This document shows positions 50,001 through 62,438 of a stretch of 64,000 nucleotides of DNA, one piece after another. Each line of letters begins with the position of its first letter. Within the stretch, counting starts at the first letter, position 1. A program made the translations under genes and the position numbers. A model generated the notes under the pieces. It was not told the DNA's origin. It made no database searches and worked only from the letters and a program-made list of their open reading frames with translations. Source of the stretch: Pterobdella sp. o SKG-2022 (taxonomy: Eukaryota > Annelida > Clitellata > Hirudinida > Piscicolidae); assembly GCA_964035795.1 (NCBI GenBank), contig OZ038322.1, positions 20,934,674 to 20,998,673 of the forward strand, written 5' to 3'.

Positions 50001-52167
50001 GTATAATAATTGTTTTTTTTTAAAAAAGCTCTGTGGTTAGTCAGAGGTTGAAACACTTCAGTGTTGTAAAGGAACCCCAGTCTTTCTATTCTGATTAGAA
50101 AACAATAAAATGCGAAAAAATCTTATTCATTTTTTAACAAATTTCAAATGAATTTTCATCGAATCAATGCAAAAACGTATACAATGACCATGACAACAAA
50201 TATTTTTTCAAAATTTAAATTGAATAGCTTGGATTTAAACCGTGAAAAATGAATAGAAAAACTTAACTCGTTTGGAAGTTAGTTTTTATCGGTATATGAG
50301 CTCCAAAGAAGTATACTTTAGTGTCGGAAATTGATCTCAGCAGAATATTATGGAAATTTAATTTTTAATATGACTAAAAACCTTGTTTAGTGACATTAAA
50401 AAAACAAGAGCAAAACTTCGTGAAGCGTTTTTGAAGGTATTTTATCGTTTGATGGGTTATACATATCTTTTGAATCATTGAAATTGTTGAAGTTGAATTT
50501 GAAAAATTCAACAATTTTCACTAAATTACAAAATATGAAAAAACATAAAAAAATATCTTTTCATATAAAATCAGTTTCAAATTTATCGCATAGTTATTAT
50601 ATGGTTTATCATTGTTTAATTTACAGTTTAAAGAATAAAAAATATATTGGAAAATCTCCAAAACTCAAAACATTAATAAGTTTAAGTAGACGAACAGAAG
50701 ATCGAATGGTTTTCCATTATTTCGCAGACTTAACTCATTTTACAACAATAAAAAGTTTCAAAAAATATTCTATTATGCCACTGAAACGTTTATCATGCCA
50801 ACAAACACCAAGATTGGAATAAGCAATGTAATACAAATCTTTGATGATGAAAGACAAATACTGAAGCGACTTGAAAAACTTAACGAGATTTTTATGGAAA
50901 AATTTAATCAAAAACTGGTTAAATTTTTTAAAAATATAATTAATTTGTGACCTCATTGCTCTGGTTTTTAGTTTGAAAGTTATTCTATGAGAATTGCATC
51001 AACGAAACATTGGGGAGCAATGAAAAAGTGCTTTATGTTTTTATCAAACATATTCAAAACTTTGAATTAATTTCATGATTCACATGAAGTTTATTATTAA
51101 TGCAACACAATTTCTCATTTCAATACTTTTTTTCATAAATATTGCCCCCATATTTCTCTTTAACCTTTTCATTCTTTATCAGCTTCATTGTTTTGTTGAA
51201 TTTTTCACTTGCATGGTTGTTTTTATGCAAAATGAATTTTTGACTGAATTTTATATCAACTTTGTTAAAATCAGAAAATCCATAACTAAACAATTTTTGG
51301 GTTTATGAAAATAAAAAAGATTTTTGCATTTTGTTGAACAGACGTTTAAAAACAAACAAGACGTCAAACAAATGACAATGTTTGGAATAAATGAAAATTG
51401 AAGAACCAGTAATTTTTGATAAAATTCTTTAAAAAGATATAAAAACTGTCATTTTTGAAATGTTACATTCATACGAAATGTATTGGTGAGAACACAAAAA
51501 AATCTCACATAAAACATGAAACTTCTCAAATGTGAACTCTTAAACAATGATGTTAACGAACATTAAATATAATTAACAGCTTCTCTTGGCACAGAAAACA
51601 AATATAATAGAGAAGTTTGCTTGTGCAGGTTAATATAAAAACAAAAATTGGAAAATTCAAAAACAATGTTTTTTGACATAAAATAAACTTAAAATAATAG
51701 GAGGGATGTAAAATGAAAACCGTCAGTAAAAACTTGACTTGGACAACTTCTATTAAACTGTTTGTGCAGATTTTGTTAGTTTCAACCATAAATTAGTTCA
51801 AATCCATTAAATTTTCATATAGAAGTTTAATTTTTTAAATACGATTTCAAGGTTTGCAAATTTTTTTTGAACCAAACAATTAAGCATTTAATAGTGTTTC
51901 TTAATACATGACGTCGCAAATATACTAGTTTGTCAAGCAACTTCAATCAATTCTTTCATTTATAACACAAAATCTTTAATTAAAAGTTTTAAACTATTCA
52001 ATCAAAGGTTTCGAAGAGGGTTCATTATGGTTTTCAAGTGCTTGCCGTGTTGGCCGAAGAGACTGAAGGACTACGAAAGAGGAAATATGATAGGCTTGAG
52101 CAACTTTGGCATCAAAACCTTTCAGTCAACCATGAACACGGGATTCAGGCGGTCTAAAAAAACGTAA
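38023..52167 (+). CDS. Tachykinin/neurokinin-like G-protein-coupled receptor
   Basis: Exons 38,023-38,417; 43,542-43,739; 48,045-48,195; 48,349-48,548; 52,008-52,167 give 1,104 nt, 367 aa, with all phases consistent. It is a rhodopsin-class seven-TM receptor. Visible features: N-glycosylation site NTS at residue 14; MRTVTNYFLVNLAFSD (65-80) at TM2, characteristic of neurokinin receptors; the disulfide pair Cys107/Cys184; DRY at 131-133; LWGNKTIGEVSERH and KSKKKIVKMM flanking the third loop; FAVCWLP in TM6; NPFIY (305-309) in TM7; KFRRGF in helix 8, followed by Cys326 and Cys329 as possible palmitoylation sites. The closest groups I know are insect and vertebrate tachykinin receptors, which are usually Gq-coupled; the ligand here is inferred. 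Introns 1, 2 and 4 are 5.1, 4.3 and 3.5 kb, while intron 3 is 153 bp. The C-tail after TM7 is short. ACGTAATAA at 52,162-52,170 could be read as stop or as a splice donor, so a longer tail is possible. An in-frame stop lies upstream of the ATG. Confidence 0.92.
40783..40850 (+). repeat. Dispersed repeat family 1, copy 2 (ATT tail)
   Basis: GATCTTGGAACTCTCTGGGT, then TTAAACATCACTATAATAAA, then CTCGTAAATTATTATT matches 23,866-23,925 in the same orientation. It lies in intron 1 of the tachykinin-like receptor. Confidence 0.75.
41741..41821 (+). repeat. Dispersed repeat family 2, copy 2 (GATTT tail)
   Basis: Matches the reverse complement of 13,503-13,569 and ends in GATTTGATTTGATTTGA. The core contains CAGTGG and CCACTG 29 bp apart, which can pair as a stem. 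A stem followed by a short tandem tail resembles the 3' end recognised by a LINE reverse transcriptase, so this may be a LINE or SINE end. It lies in intron 1 of the receptor. Confidence 0.8.
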
Positions 52168-55100
52168 TAAGCCATTGTTACAAAACTTCATAGAAAATGA
52201 TTTTTTCAACAGGCTAGACATTTTAAAATGTCGTGAAGTGACTTTTAAAGTATTCAGATATGTCATTTGATTTATTCAATGAATGAGTTCAAATGCTACT
52301 AATTTTTCTACGAAAACTCAAATGAAATTCTAAAGATAGTGAAATAATTAACATTGAAATGTCACAACACAAAACTAAATTTACGACAAACTGGAAACTG
52401 TCTAGAAGCATTGCGAGTCTTCATTTTAAATTTAGTTATATGTTTTTGAAGCATTAATATGTATTTTTGAAACTTGATCAATTGTGAATTTTTAACAAAA
52501 TTTTAAAGTTTTTGAAAAATTTATGGAATTTTGAAGAAATTTATAGGTTGTGGAATTTTAAAAAGCTATTGTTCTATAAAGGCAATAACTACAGAAAAAA
52601 ATTCATAAATTTTTTTATTTTGAAAATTTGCGTCTTTTTGTTTCATTTTTACTGTTAAAAAAACTTCCAAAACTTCACAAATATTTTTTATCCTTTGTTT
52701 ACTTCGATGCTCAAAAAATTTTTATGAAAATTGAAAAAGCATTCAATTTTTTTGAATTTCTTGGAACTACTGCCATACGTTTTTATATTTTGATGTCTCA
52801 AAACATAATTACAAACATTCTATCAAATCAATAAAAAATGAACCATGTAAAAGTTTTAGAATTAAAACTTAGAAATTATCATTTTTATTTATATCTGGAG
52901 AAGTTTGAAAAACGTTATTATCTATTTTATTTAAAGTGAATACATCTTTTGAATAAAATAACTTTCTAAATATGAATTCAAATAGATGAAATTTGATAAT
53001 TATTTTCTATAAAGACCTTAACTATTGATAGGAAAGACTCTCCTGAAAATATTAATAAAAAGCGTTGTAACTTCATTAGATTAAATTGTTAGTGATTTTT
53101 TGTTATTATATTTTTAAGTCATTAATTTTGCAACATTTCTACAGTGGAAACATCAGACCGCATTTTAGATCACACTTAGAACAAGAGTTTTACTTTTCAT
53201 TTTTGCTCAATAAAAATTTTTTCAAGATTTTTTGTGTAATTTATAGTAGAATTTTTAAAATTGGAATAAATAAAGAGGATGAATGATAAAAATAACTTCT
53301 AACTCATTAATAATTCAAACTTTTCTGCATTTCCCATTATATTTTTTTATATCATACATAATATATTTTCAATTTTATATTTAAAATGTTTTTAATGGAA
53401 TTTAAGTTTTAATAATTTGGAATATTACGCAAAGTAAATGTTTGATACATTGGAAAAATATATTTATCAAAATACCTAATAAAAGAGCTTACATTCTGAA
53501 ACACTTTTTTGCAATGAATTTATCTTGACTCAAAACAAAAAATAATAATTACTCGTTGTTATATTTCATAACGTGTGTTTTTGTTTGCATATATGAACCT
53601 TTTGATAAAAACCATTTAGTTAAAATTCAGTTTAAATGTTGAATATTCATTAACAAACTTTTGTTGATGTAGAAAATTTATTTCGTCTTGGAAGATATAA
53701 GATCTGCAATTAATTAGTTCACGTTGGTATTTCGAAAATTACTAAATTATTTTTATTTATGAAGGTTTATGAATATAAAAGTATTGAAAATTAGCATTTT
53801 TAGTTCAAACAAATTTGAATATTCGTTTATGAACAATGTAAATCTATAAAAATGAAAAAAATAAATAACGTTAGTTCTTGCGGAAGGGTTTTTGCGGATA
53901 TATGCTAATGAAGCTTCGTATAATTTTTAATTGTTTTGAGATATAATCATTGTGATGAAAAAATGTGACGTGGTTAAAATCAATGTTGTGCTAATTTTAT
54001 AATCTGAAAAATGAATTGAGATTTCAACAATATAGAAAATTGATATTGTGCTTATGTGACGAAGTTTAGATACGATTTTTTTTTTAAATTTTTAGGCTTT
54101 GATGCATGGATATATAAAACATGAACTTTTATAAAAAATTCTTTCCATAAATAACATTTTTAGCCAAGCTTTTATACTCCAAAGATATAAATGATTGAAT
54201 ATTTAAAGTTCTCAAAAGTTTCTCAAAAATTACATTTATTATTTTATGCCGAAACACATTGCTTTCAAATGACAAATTTTCGAATTCTTGAATGAATTAC
54301 TTGAATAAATTTCCAAAAAGACTCATCTTTTGCTCAAATTCAATAAATGTTGTCTAATACTGGGTTAGTTCAAAGATTTAGCTTTGGAATGAATTAAATC
54401 AAAATAAATGAATTTACATGGAATAATTTGAATAATTCATAAAAGTAAGCAATTGAAAGTATTTATACTCTATATCGGTTGTTTTTTGCAAAAGCCTTCT
54501 TACGATCTCTTATGAGACTTTGATAAAAGCATTTTGTATTTCAAGCCTTCTCTTTATATATTATAGCTGAGGCATCGATGTAAAAATCAAAAATAATTCA
54601 AAGTTTACAAGTTGATTTGAAAAATTTTTAAAAAAGGTTCTTTTTTGAAAAATTATAATTTAAACCTTATTATAAAACGTCATTAATTGAAACAAATATA
54701 TATAATAAAAATATATGTATCTTGAAGAATTTCCATTTTGACGTGTAAAGCATTAATTATTGAACAAAAGATACCCGAAACGTTTTTAAAAACAAAAAAT
54801 TAATTGAGATTTTTCGAGTGAAGTTTCTAGATAAAAAACTCTCTTACGATTGGTATGCTGCGTATGGTGAAGAAAATTTTTTTCATGGAAAAATCTTTTT
54901 TCTTAATTTTTTTGAAGTAAAAACTTCAGATTATGAGGATATCAAAGGAACACGTAGAAAAAATTTCATTAGGCTAAAATTTTCAACAAGTAAAACCTTG
55001 TCATAATTCATTAATTTTTTCCAAATCCTAATTATTGTATATCTAAATGATGTCTAAAAAAGCTCGAATAAGAAGATTTTGATGAAATTATACGGTATGT

Positions 55101-56207
55101 TGGAAAAATCAAAACAATGAGCATTTCACCAGCGAGTTCTTATGCATCAAACGTTGGAATAAGCATAAAGCCAAAATGTCTGAGTAGGATAAGCACGGGT
55201 TTTTTCTGCGGAAGGCAATAAATATAAATGAGATTTTATGAATTATTAATGCAGTGTGAAGTTTTAAAGTAAAAAAATAGAAAAAAAAAATTTGTTACAC
55301 TATAAAAGAACATCAAATGACAAAGTGAGTACAAATAGCATAAAAATTGAACTTGAATGGTGGAGGTTGTTGATAAATTACAATTGAACAAACCTAATGG
55401 AAACGGCCAGAAAAGTAGGAATTAAAATACAAAAATTGATAGAACAAATAAAAAATGAATAACTTAAAAACAAAAAAAAACGAAAGATGACTCAAAGAAA
55501 ATGTATTAACAATCCAACGAATGAAGGCCGAATGATGAGACCAAATTAAGGTTAATGTTTAGAGAGGTTTTGAGTTATAGTTAATTTCTTTTATTGTAAA
55601 AACAATGGCATAAAAGAATTTCTTTCATAAATGTGACAAGTAACTTCAATAGGCTTCATTTAGTTTTTAGAAGAATTATTTAGCTTTACTTTTCATTGAC
55701 ACGGTAATCATCAACTTTTTGTTCTGACCAACGTTTTATGTAATGGTAAAGCTTTTTTTCAAATAAATTTTCTCTTCACTGACAAATTTCATTAAATAAC
55801 TTTCATATTTTAGAAATTTTGATGGCGAAAATAACTAAATTTATTAAAAAAAAGTTGGAACTATCGAAAAAAAGTTTTTAATTTAGAAATAATGAAAAAG
55901 ATTTTGAAATTCTTAATGAAAAATATTTTTAAAAGTATTAATAGCCATAAAAGTTTTAAATTCTTTTTTGATTTTTTAGTAATTATTATTTTCAAAGATT
56001 ATTATTAGCTAAAGTGAAAAAAGTAAATAAAAGTTGTGTGAAAAGTTATCCGCCATTCAAAACCTTCATTAACTATAAAATTTTAGAAAGGGTAGAGATA
56101 ATGCGCATGAGCGTTCGGTGTCACTCTTTTGTGCAACTTTTTTTGAAGCCATCTAAAGCCATCTGAAGGCTTCAAATAATTTTCTTTCAAATCTTTTCAT
56201 TAAAGAA
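52168..56207. other. Gene-free stretch after the receptor gene
   Basis: The first 0.7 kb may be receptor 3' untranslated sequence; the first AATAAA is at 52,831. After that I see no exon or RNA gene. The part around 55,250-55,560 is strikingly purine-rich on the plus strand. Confidence 0.5.
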
Positions 56208-56903
56208 TTTTTTTTTATAGAATTCTTTTAATGATATGAACAATTACATGAAACTCAAAAAGTTCAACTGAAATGAACAAACTAAAAATGAATGAAAAAA
56301 CTAATTACAACAAATTATAAAGATAAATAAAATGGCATAAATAGAATCAAATCAAAAAATTAAATAATACGACTTAGTAGAAAAAAAAAGAATTCAAATC
56401 GAATGAGGTAAAAAATGAGGTGACAACAAAATAGAAAAATCATATTTATAACTTGGAGCTGTTCAGAATATATTTTTATACTTGTAATGATTTTATGGAT
56501 TTAAGACTATCTGATAATTGATTCCAGCATTTAGCACCTTTTACTCTTAAAGATAATTTTTTTTATTAGTTCTATATTTTTCTATAATTAAATTGTTTTT
56601 ATTTCATATATTTGAGTTATATGTCTTAGTCTTAAAGAACTTGGAAAAAGAGTCAAAAAGAAGGTTATTTATATGTTTAAAACTAAATTTTAAGAAATGT
56701 AATATATTTATGTTATTTATATTCAATATTTCTAAATCTTTATAATTAATTTTTATTACTAAAAAATATTTTTGTAAAATAAAAACACAAATTTTCTATA
56801 GATTTTGTGAATGTTATTTAATAGCTTTAAGAATAAGTTTAAACATAAATAAAAAATGATGACATACATTTCTGAATATATTGAAAGTAGTTTTATAACT
56901 AAT
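56208..56903 (-). mobile_element. Retroelement with CCCH ORF1, copy 2 (5'-truncated)
   Basis: On the minus strand it has the same tail as 36,300-36,880: LEILNINNINILHFLKFSFK, KTKTYNSN, NNLIIEKYRT and a homologous 3' untranslated region. It ends in a poly(A) run near 56,216-56,208. Stops and frameshifts are present. The 5' side ends abruptly at the ATT tail of the CR1/L2-like fragment, so that LINE may have inserted into this copy. Sequence at 57,330-57,650 could be its continuation, but this is not proven. Confidence 0.7.
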
Positions 56904-57323
56904 TTATTATTATTATTATTATTTATTATTTGTAGGGCGCACAGTTTGCAAGCTAGGTTTGCTGCAGAGGCGCTGCTCTAATCAGAAGGGCTATGAGAGA
57001 GAAATGTGGTTACAAAGATGCGTCTTTAAACGCTTGCGAAAAACTTTTAGAGAAGGTGAAAGACGGAGATTAAGTGGAAGAGAGTTCCATAAGTAAGGGG
57101 CGATATGCGAGAAGGAGCGATATAAAAAAGAGTTAGAAGAGACAGGCTGATGCAGCCATAAACCAGAGTTCGAAGACCTGAGAGACTCAGGAGTCTGTCT
57201 AATGGAAAGACGGTCATATAAATAAGCCGGCTGATTAAAATATAAGGTGTTAGCGGTGAGCCATAGCAACTTGAACTGGGCTCTTAGTGCGACCGGCAGC
57301 CAATGAAGGCGATCGAGACAAGT
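56904..57323 (-). mobile_element. CR1/L2-like LINE 3' fragment with AAT tail
   Basis: A minus-strand frame open from about 57,323 to TAG at 56,991 reads CLDRLHWLPVALRAQFKLLW, then LTANTLYFNQPAYLYDRLS, then RSFSHIAPYLWNSLPLNLR, then SLKVFRKRLKTHL. This is the classical C-terminus of CR1/L2-clade ORF2 (LHWLPV--RI-FK-L, RSF---AP-LWN-LP--LR). After the stop come GTGCGCCCTACAAAT and (AAT)n, a standard tail for this group. It is GC-rich against its surroundings and uninterrupted, so relatively young; 5'-truncated as usual. Confidence 0.88.
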
Positions 57324-59564
57324 AATAATATACGTAATAAATATTCATGATTGGCATTTTATCTTTGAATAATTTATATGATACATAAAGATTAGAATGT
57401 TACCAAATAGACTTTATGATTATTTTATTAATTATGTCGGTTGATAGAATATTATTCGATGTATAATTAACGTTGTCTAAATTTATAATGCTAACCCAAA
57501 AAAATTTTAATCTGGTAATTTTGGATAATTAGTCAAATTCTCTACAAATCGAATTACATTTTTACTTTCATTTAGGTAAATAGGGGTTATTTTAAGAGGT
57601 TCCTTTTCTGTGTTTTAGTAATCTGGTCAAAAAAATTTCTCTATGTAGTCTATATCTCTGAGTTGGACACTTCAATTTCAGTTTATTATCAAATTATTAA
57701 TTGTCTGAAATGAGTAAAGGATTTCAAATTATGTGGTCAAATGACGTGTCTTAATATAAGTTCATAATATGGCATTGAAAGTTATCTTATTTTCCACAAG
57801 TTTATATGTTGATGAGCAGTCTTCAATGCAATAATTTTTAAAAAATTTGAACAAAGTTTGCCGCTTTTGAAAAGATAATTAATACCGTTTTTGCTTCACC
57901 ACATAGTCTTGCTAAGGCTAACTCGCTCATGAGCGCTACCTTCCTCTTTGCTCAAAGCAAAACATCTTTATCATCAGTCGTTCACTACTATTTTTTTATT
58001 TATCATGGTACTTGGTTGCACGCTTGTACAATAACCAAGTTGATTAATGGCTTCAATAAAAGAATAGTTTGAAAATCGTGAAATTTAGTTAGCCCAAATT
58101 CATAGAAGTAGAAAAAAAGAATGCCTTAGTTGAGCAATTTTCTAATTTTAAAAAGAATACTTTAATGAATTCTTAGCCATATTTCATGTTGTTTGGCAAT
58201 GGTAAAGATTTCTTCAAAACAACACAGATGAATAGATCAGAAGCTGCTGACCTTGTTCGAGGCAGGGTTCTGTGCAGGTTGGATGTAAAGCAAGTAGCAA
58301 CAAATCTCTGAAATTTTTTTGTTTTATATTTTATTTCGAAGATTTTTCAGCTTAAAAACATTTTTCAAAACAGAAATTTACAAATAGTGGAGTCAACACC
58401 TTGTATGTCTTGAGAAAATGAAAAATTAATTAACCATTTTAACAAATTTTTTTAAAACTTGAAATTTATTATCATTAAATTTGAATAAAACAGAAATTAA
58501 TGAAATAAATATTTTCAGTTTGTGAAAATAAATAAAAACCGTTAAAAGATGCCCTAACTTCACAAAATTATAATAAACTGAATAAATTATGAAACATGTA
58601 GGTTTTTGAAATTTTGAAAAAAAATTTAGAGTTTCAGTATTATTAAGATTCGTGTAACGTGCAGTTTACAAACAAATTTTTTTAGAAGTGCTTGAACAAT
58701 AGCAAATAAACAGTTAAACCACTATGAAACAATCCACCTGTTAAAGTCAGATTCACTATTTCAACGCATTCTTTTGAAAAAAAATAGCAGGTTCTTAAAA
58801 AGTTAATGAATCATGAATATTTATGTGCTATTTAGTTTCAATAATTATTATATTTTTTTTACTGTAAAAAAGTTAGAAACTCTTGAAGTCATCCGAGCAT
58901 AATGCCATTCGTAATTGTATTGTAGCTATTTTGTGAAATGAATGTTACTAACATAAGTTTGAATCGAATTTCTTTTTGGAACTGTTTTTGAATCAAATTT
59001 TTTCGGATTCAACAGATTTTTTAAACTTTTTTTTCAGCACCCCATTGATGAAACTAATATATTCCTTTTATATATCAGTCAACCCACAGAACCAAATTGC
59101 AATATAATGTTTTTGCAGACATTTAAAAATGATTTTTATAAAAAAAGCTTTGAAAAGTGTTCAAACAAATCCATTTGAAATTTCATGGAGTGGCCTTCAC
59201 TTCAACAACAAAAAAATAGCAAATCTGAACAGCAAGTCCTTGTTTTCTCATTAGAAAAAGATCTCAAAAAGGCCTTCTTATTGGACTGCTATCACCTCAA
59301 GAGATTATTTTGAAAATCTAGTTAGTTTTTTTTTGAGCTATAAAATTTTCTATCTAAAAATTAGATTTTATTGATAATAACAATGTTTTCAGCATCTCAA
59401 ACACGGCGTTTAATCAATCAATAACAGCTAAACTGAGTGATTAGAAAAGCTCACCACGAATAAGTCTCGTTTGTTTTATCTGAACATCTGTCTTGAAATG
59501 AAACGTGAACAAACATAAATATATATATTAAAACGATTAAGAGTCCATGATTTTCTGTACTTGA
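57324..59564. other. Non-coding stretch before the four-TM gene
   Basis: No exon is supported. It includes the short ORF at 58,228-58,311 (separate entry) and a hairpin CTTGGTT/AACCAAG around 58,012-58,041. The end next to 59,564 must hold the promoter of the four-TM gene. Confidence 0.5.
58228..58311 (+). pseudogene. Possible helix-turn-helix remnant of a transposase
   Basis: A 27-codon frame reads MNRSEAADLVRGRVLCRLDV, then KQVATNL and a stop. It is clearly GC-richer than its surroundings. The wording resembles the first helices of Tc1/mariner-type transposase DNA-binding domains (VRGR-L-L---G-----VA--L). Nothing recognisable follows, so this is a weak call; it could also be chance or an isolated exon. 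Confidence 0.2.
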
Positions 59565-62438
59565 ATGTGTCATGAAATGGACAAAATAAATCAACAAAAC
59601 GCTCAAAAAGGTTATGGAACGACTCAAAAATCCGATGAAGAGCATCACTCTAGACGAAGCAGATTCCTTTATTTCACTGGAGGAATTGATGTTTTAGTGG
59701 CTATTGTCCTTCTCATTTTGATTCCTTTCCTCATACTTTGCGAAGATGACTTTTTCTGGAATTTGAGTTTTATGTACTTTTTGCCCTTCTCCATACTGGT
59801 AAGAATTTACAAACTAAAATAGTTAAAAACATAATTAATAAGTAATGATTTTTTCAAAAACATATTTAACTTTTCGAAATTTTATATTGAATTTTAGTCA
59901 TTAATAAAACTATAAATGAATAAGTTTTTATGAAATTTGCTATAAGCAGAATTTCAAAATTGCCAATAAAATAAAATTTGTTGGCTTTTTCTATAGCTGC
60001 ATTTATTGTTTCTTTTGATACTAATAATCGTTATTTTTTATTTCAAAACCTCATTTCTGACTTAAAATTTTGAAGTGAGTTAACTAAAATTTTAAGCAGA
60101 TTGATAAATAGAGTTAAATTTTAATTTTTTTTTAAAGCTGCTCACTGTGTATTATCATATAAGTCAAGAAGTTTAGGCATTGCTCTACATTCAAATTTCA
60201 GACACAAACGAAGGAACATGCCTTTCATTATATGTTTTTGAATCATAATTGAAAAACTCAGTTGTCATTTAATTTAGTGAAAGCTTTGGTTGAAAAACTG
60301 TATAAATTTCATTCTCCTCCAAGCACTGGAAACTCAAGCATTGATACTTAGTGCGTGACTAATTGCTATTCAGCAATGAAATTTTGCTCAAAAGCTTTTT
60401 GTCAGCACAAAATTTACTAAAACTAAAAATCATGTTAGTTTGTTTTAAAAAATGAAAAATAAATTGGCTCAATGACTTCAAAGGTCTGAGACTAATATTG
60501 TTTTCAATACTACAAGTACAACAAATCAATTTCACTGTTGGAGTCAAATGTATGAGTTGATTGTATATATAAAACTGTTGTAAATAAAATTAAAAGTGAA
60601 CATAGATAAAAATTGAAAATTTATGCAGTGAAAAAAAGTAATTTGAATGTATAAAATTAATTCTATTTTCCTTTTAGCAGCAAAACTATAACCTGTATAT
60701 AAATTTATTTATGATTTTATGTTTTATTAAAAAATAACTATCAAATTGCACATATACAAACTGAAATTATTCTATTCCGTCTATCACGACTTTTTGCTGT
60801 TATGTGTTGATAGTGCAAGGGTTAAAAGCTGCGAGTGCTTGAAAATTATTGATGGAGTAAATAAGTTGGTTTAAGTGGTGCGAAAAATTTTGAAATCTGA
60901 TTGAAAAACGTTTACTGCGCTGCTAAAAATGTCTCCGAAAAAAAGACTTAGAAATACTAAAAAATTAATATGTTTCGCAAAATAATAATGAACACAGGTT
61001 TTTGTTGTATAAATTTTATAAAAATGGTGGAAAGCAGCACTGAAAAGCTGATGAATCAAAATAGTTTCACAAAAGAAAAGTATAGCAAAGCATGAATCAA
61101 TTTCTCGTGAGGAGGTTTCTTTAACAAAGCAAATAAAAATTTTTTCCAAAAGCCACAAAAAAATGAATATAATTTCAGAACACTAGTTAGTTTATTAAGA
61201 TACGAAGCCTCTCGTTATCCACGTAAAATTTTCGATTATGAGTAACAATTTTATTGATATTACTCTTAATATCAATGAAACTGTTTCTCATACTTGAAAA
61301 TTTAACTTTGATGACGGAAAGCTTCGTATCTTAATAAACTAACTAGTGTTCTGAAATTATATTCAAAGCAAACAAACGTGTTTGAAAATAGACCTAAAAG
61401 TAATTTGGAAAGACTGGTCATTAGAACTCCTTCAAACACTTTGATTAATGGTTTCAAAATGAAAAAAAATTTTTTGAATTCAATTTAAAACATTTTCTTT
61501 CAGTATCTCATTGTTGGAGTTTTATCTTTGGTGACAGGCAGACGTTGCACCATCAAACCCGTATGTAAAACATACTTATTAACAAGTCTTATCGACTTTC
61601 CGTAATTTTATATAGCTTCTTTGAAATTTCTCACTCAAATATTGAATAGCACATGATTATTTTTATAAATAACTACTTAGACTTCTTCTTTCATAATTGA
61701 TGCTGAGATTTTTTTGCAGCTCGTAGCTCTGGCCTTACTTACCATTTGCTCCATCATCCCTGCAGTTCTCTTCTGTTTCTTCACATTAATAATCCTTTAT
61801 AACGTAAGTTATAAGAGAGTATTTGAAAATGTCTCATTATTTTGGGTGTTTCGATATTTTAAATAAAATTGCAGTTTCAAGTGATTCTCAACTTTTATTG
61901 AAGCTTTTATCACATTTAAATTTTCTATTATCAGTATAACATTATAAAGACATTTTAGCATAACTTTAGACTGTAGTTTCAAGCAATTAATTGTTTTGGT
62001 ATTTTTTCAATCGTTTTTAATTTGAAAATTGAAAATCATATATAAGAAAATACAAAAATAGTTGTGAATTTAGTGCAATAAATTACGCTCAAAAAAACTT
62101 TCCGATTATTTCTATCAGAGTTTCGAGAAAGAACACCACCATTATGTGAGTTGAATAAGTCTTTCCTGTTGGAGTTTAAAAATATTGAAATATTATTTTT
62201 AAAACTTAAATCATAATTCAATACTTGAATCTTAATGGTGAAAGCAATTAATTATAATTTTAATACTTTTTAAACAATATATCTTAAATAAACTTTTTTG
62301 AAAAAGGATATGCTTTTTTCTCCGGTGGCATTAATTGTGGTTGGAGGCGTGTGTTCCCTTTTACACGTGGTGAATGCAGTCTTCATAGAAGTTTACTCGT
62401 GTAGTCTTCTTTGCTCAGCTTCTTATGCTCAGGTTTAA
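59565..62438 (+). CDS. Four-transmembrane protein, MS4A (CD20-like) candidate
   Basis: Exons 59,565-59,798; 61,504-61,560; 61,720-61,803; 62,307-62,438 total 507 nt, 168 aa, all junctions phase 0. The hydrophilic N-terminus (about 33 residues, ending SRRSR) precedes four hydrophobic segments: about 36-59, 64-90, 98-122 and 129-155. A short TGRRCTIKP loop lies between TM2 and TM3. The segment FSILYLIVGVLSLVTGRR resembles the TM2 signature of MS4A/TMEM176-type proteins (an SG-LSI-G-like run), and exon phases are compatible. A second start at 59,577 (GAAATGG) has a better context than the first ATG. After AYAQ-like residues the frame reads one more codon and TAA; the same place could be a donor (CAG/GTTTAA), so the C-terminus is uncertain. 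AATAAA occurs at 62,581. Role unknown; such proteins act in membranes, some as channel or receptor partners. Confidence 0.72.
61164..61365. repeat. 202-bp foldback (near-perfect inverted repeat)
   Basis: Bases 61,164-61,208 are the exact reverse complement of 61,321-61,365 (45 bp each). The inner part keeps pairing at roughly 70-80% down to a centre of ATTGATATT/AATATCAAT around the 6-base loop ACTCTT. The whole forms one hairpin of about 98 bp. It lies in intron 1 of the four-TM gene. No target-site duplication is visible in the flanks. Confidence 0.9.

Noticed and set aside
50478..50822. 114-codon plus-strand ORF in receptor intron 4
   Set aside because: No recognisable motif, no homologous context, and Lys/Ser/Ile-rich composition as expected by chance; a small nested gene cannot be excluded but is not supported.
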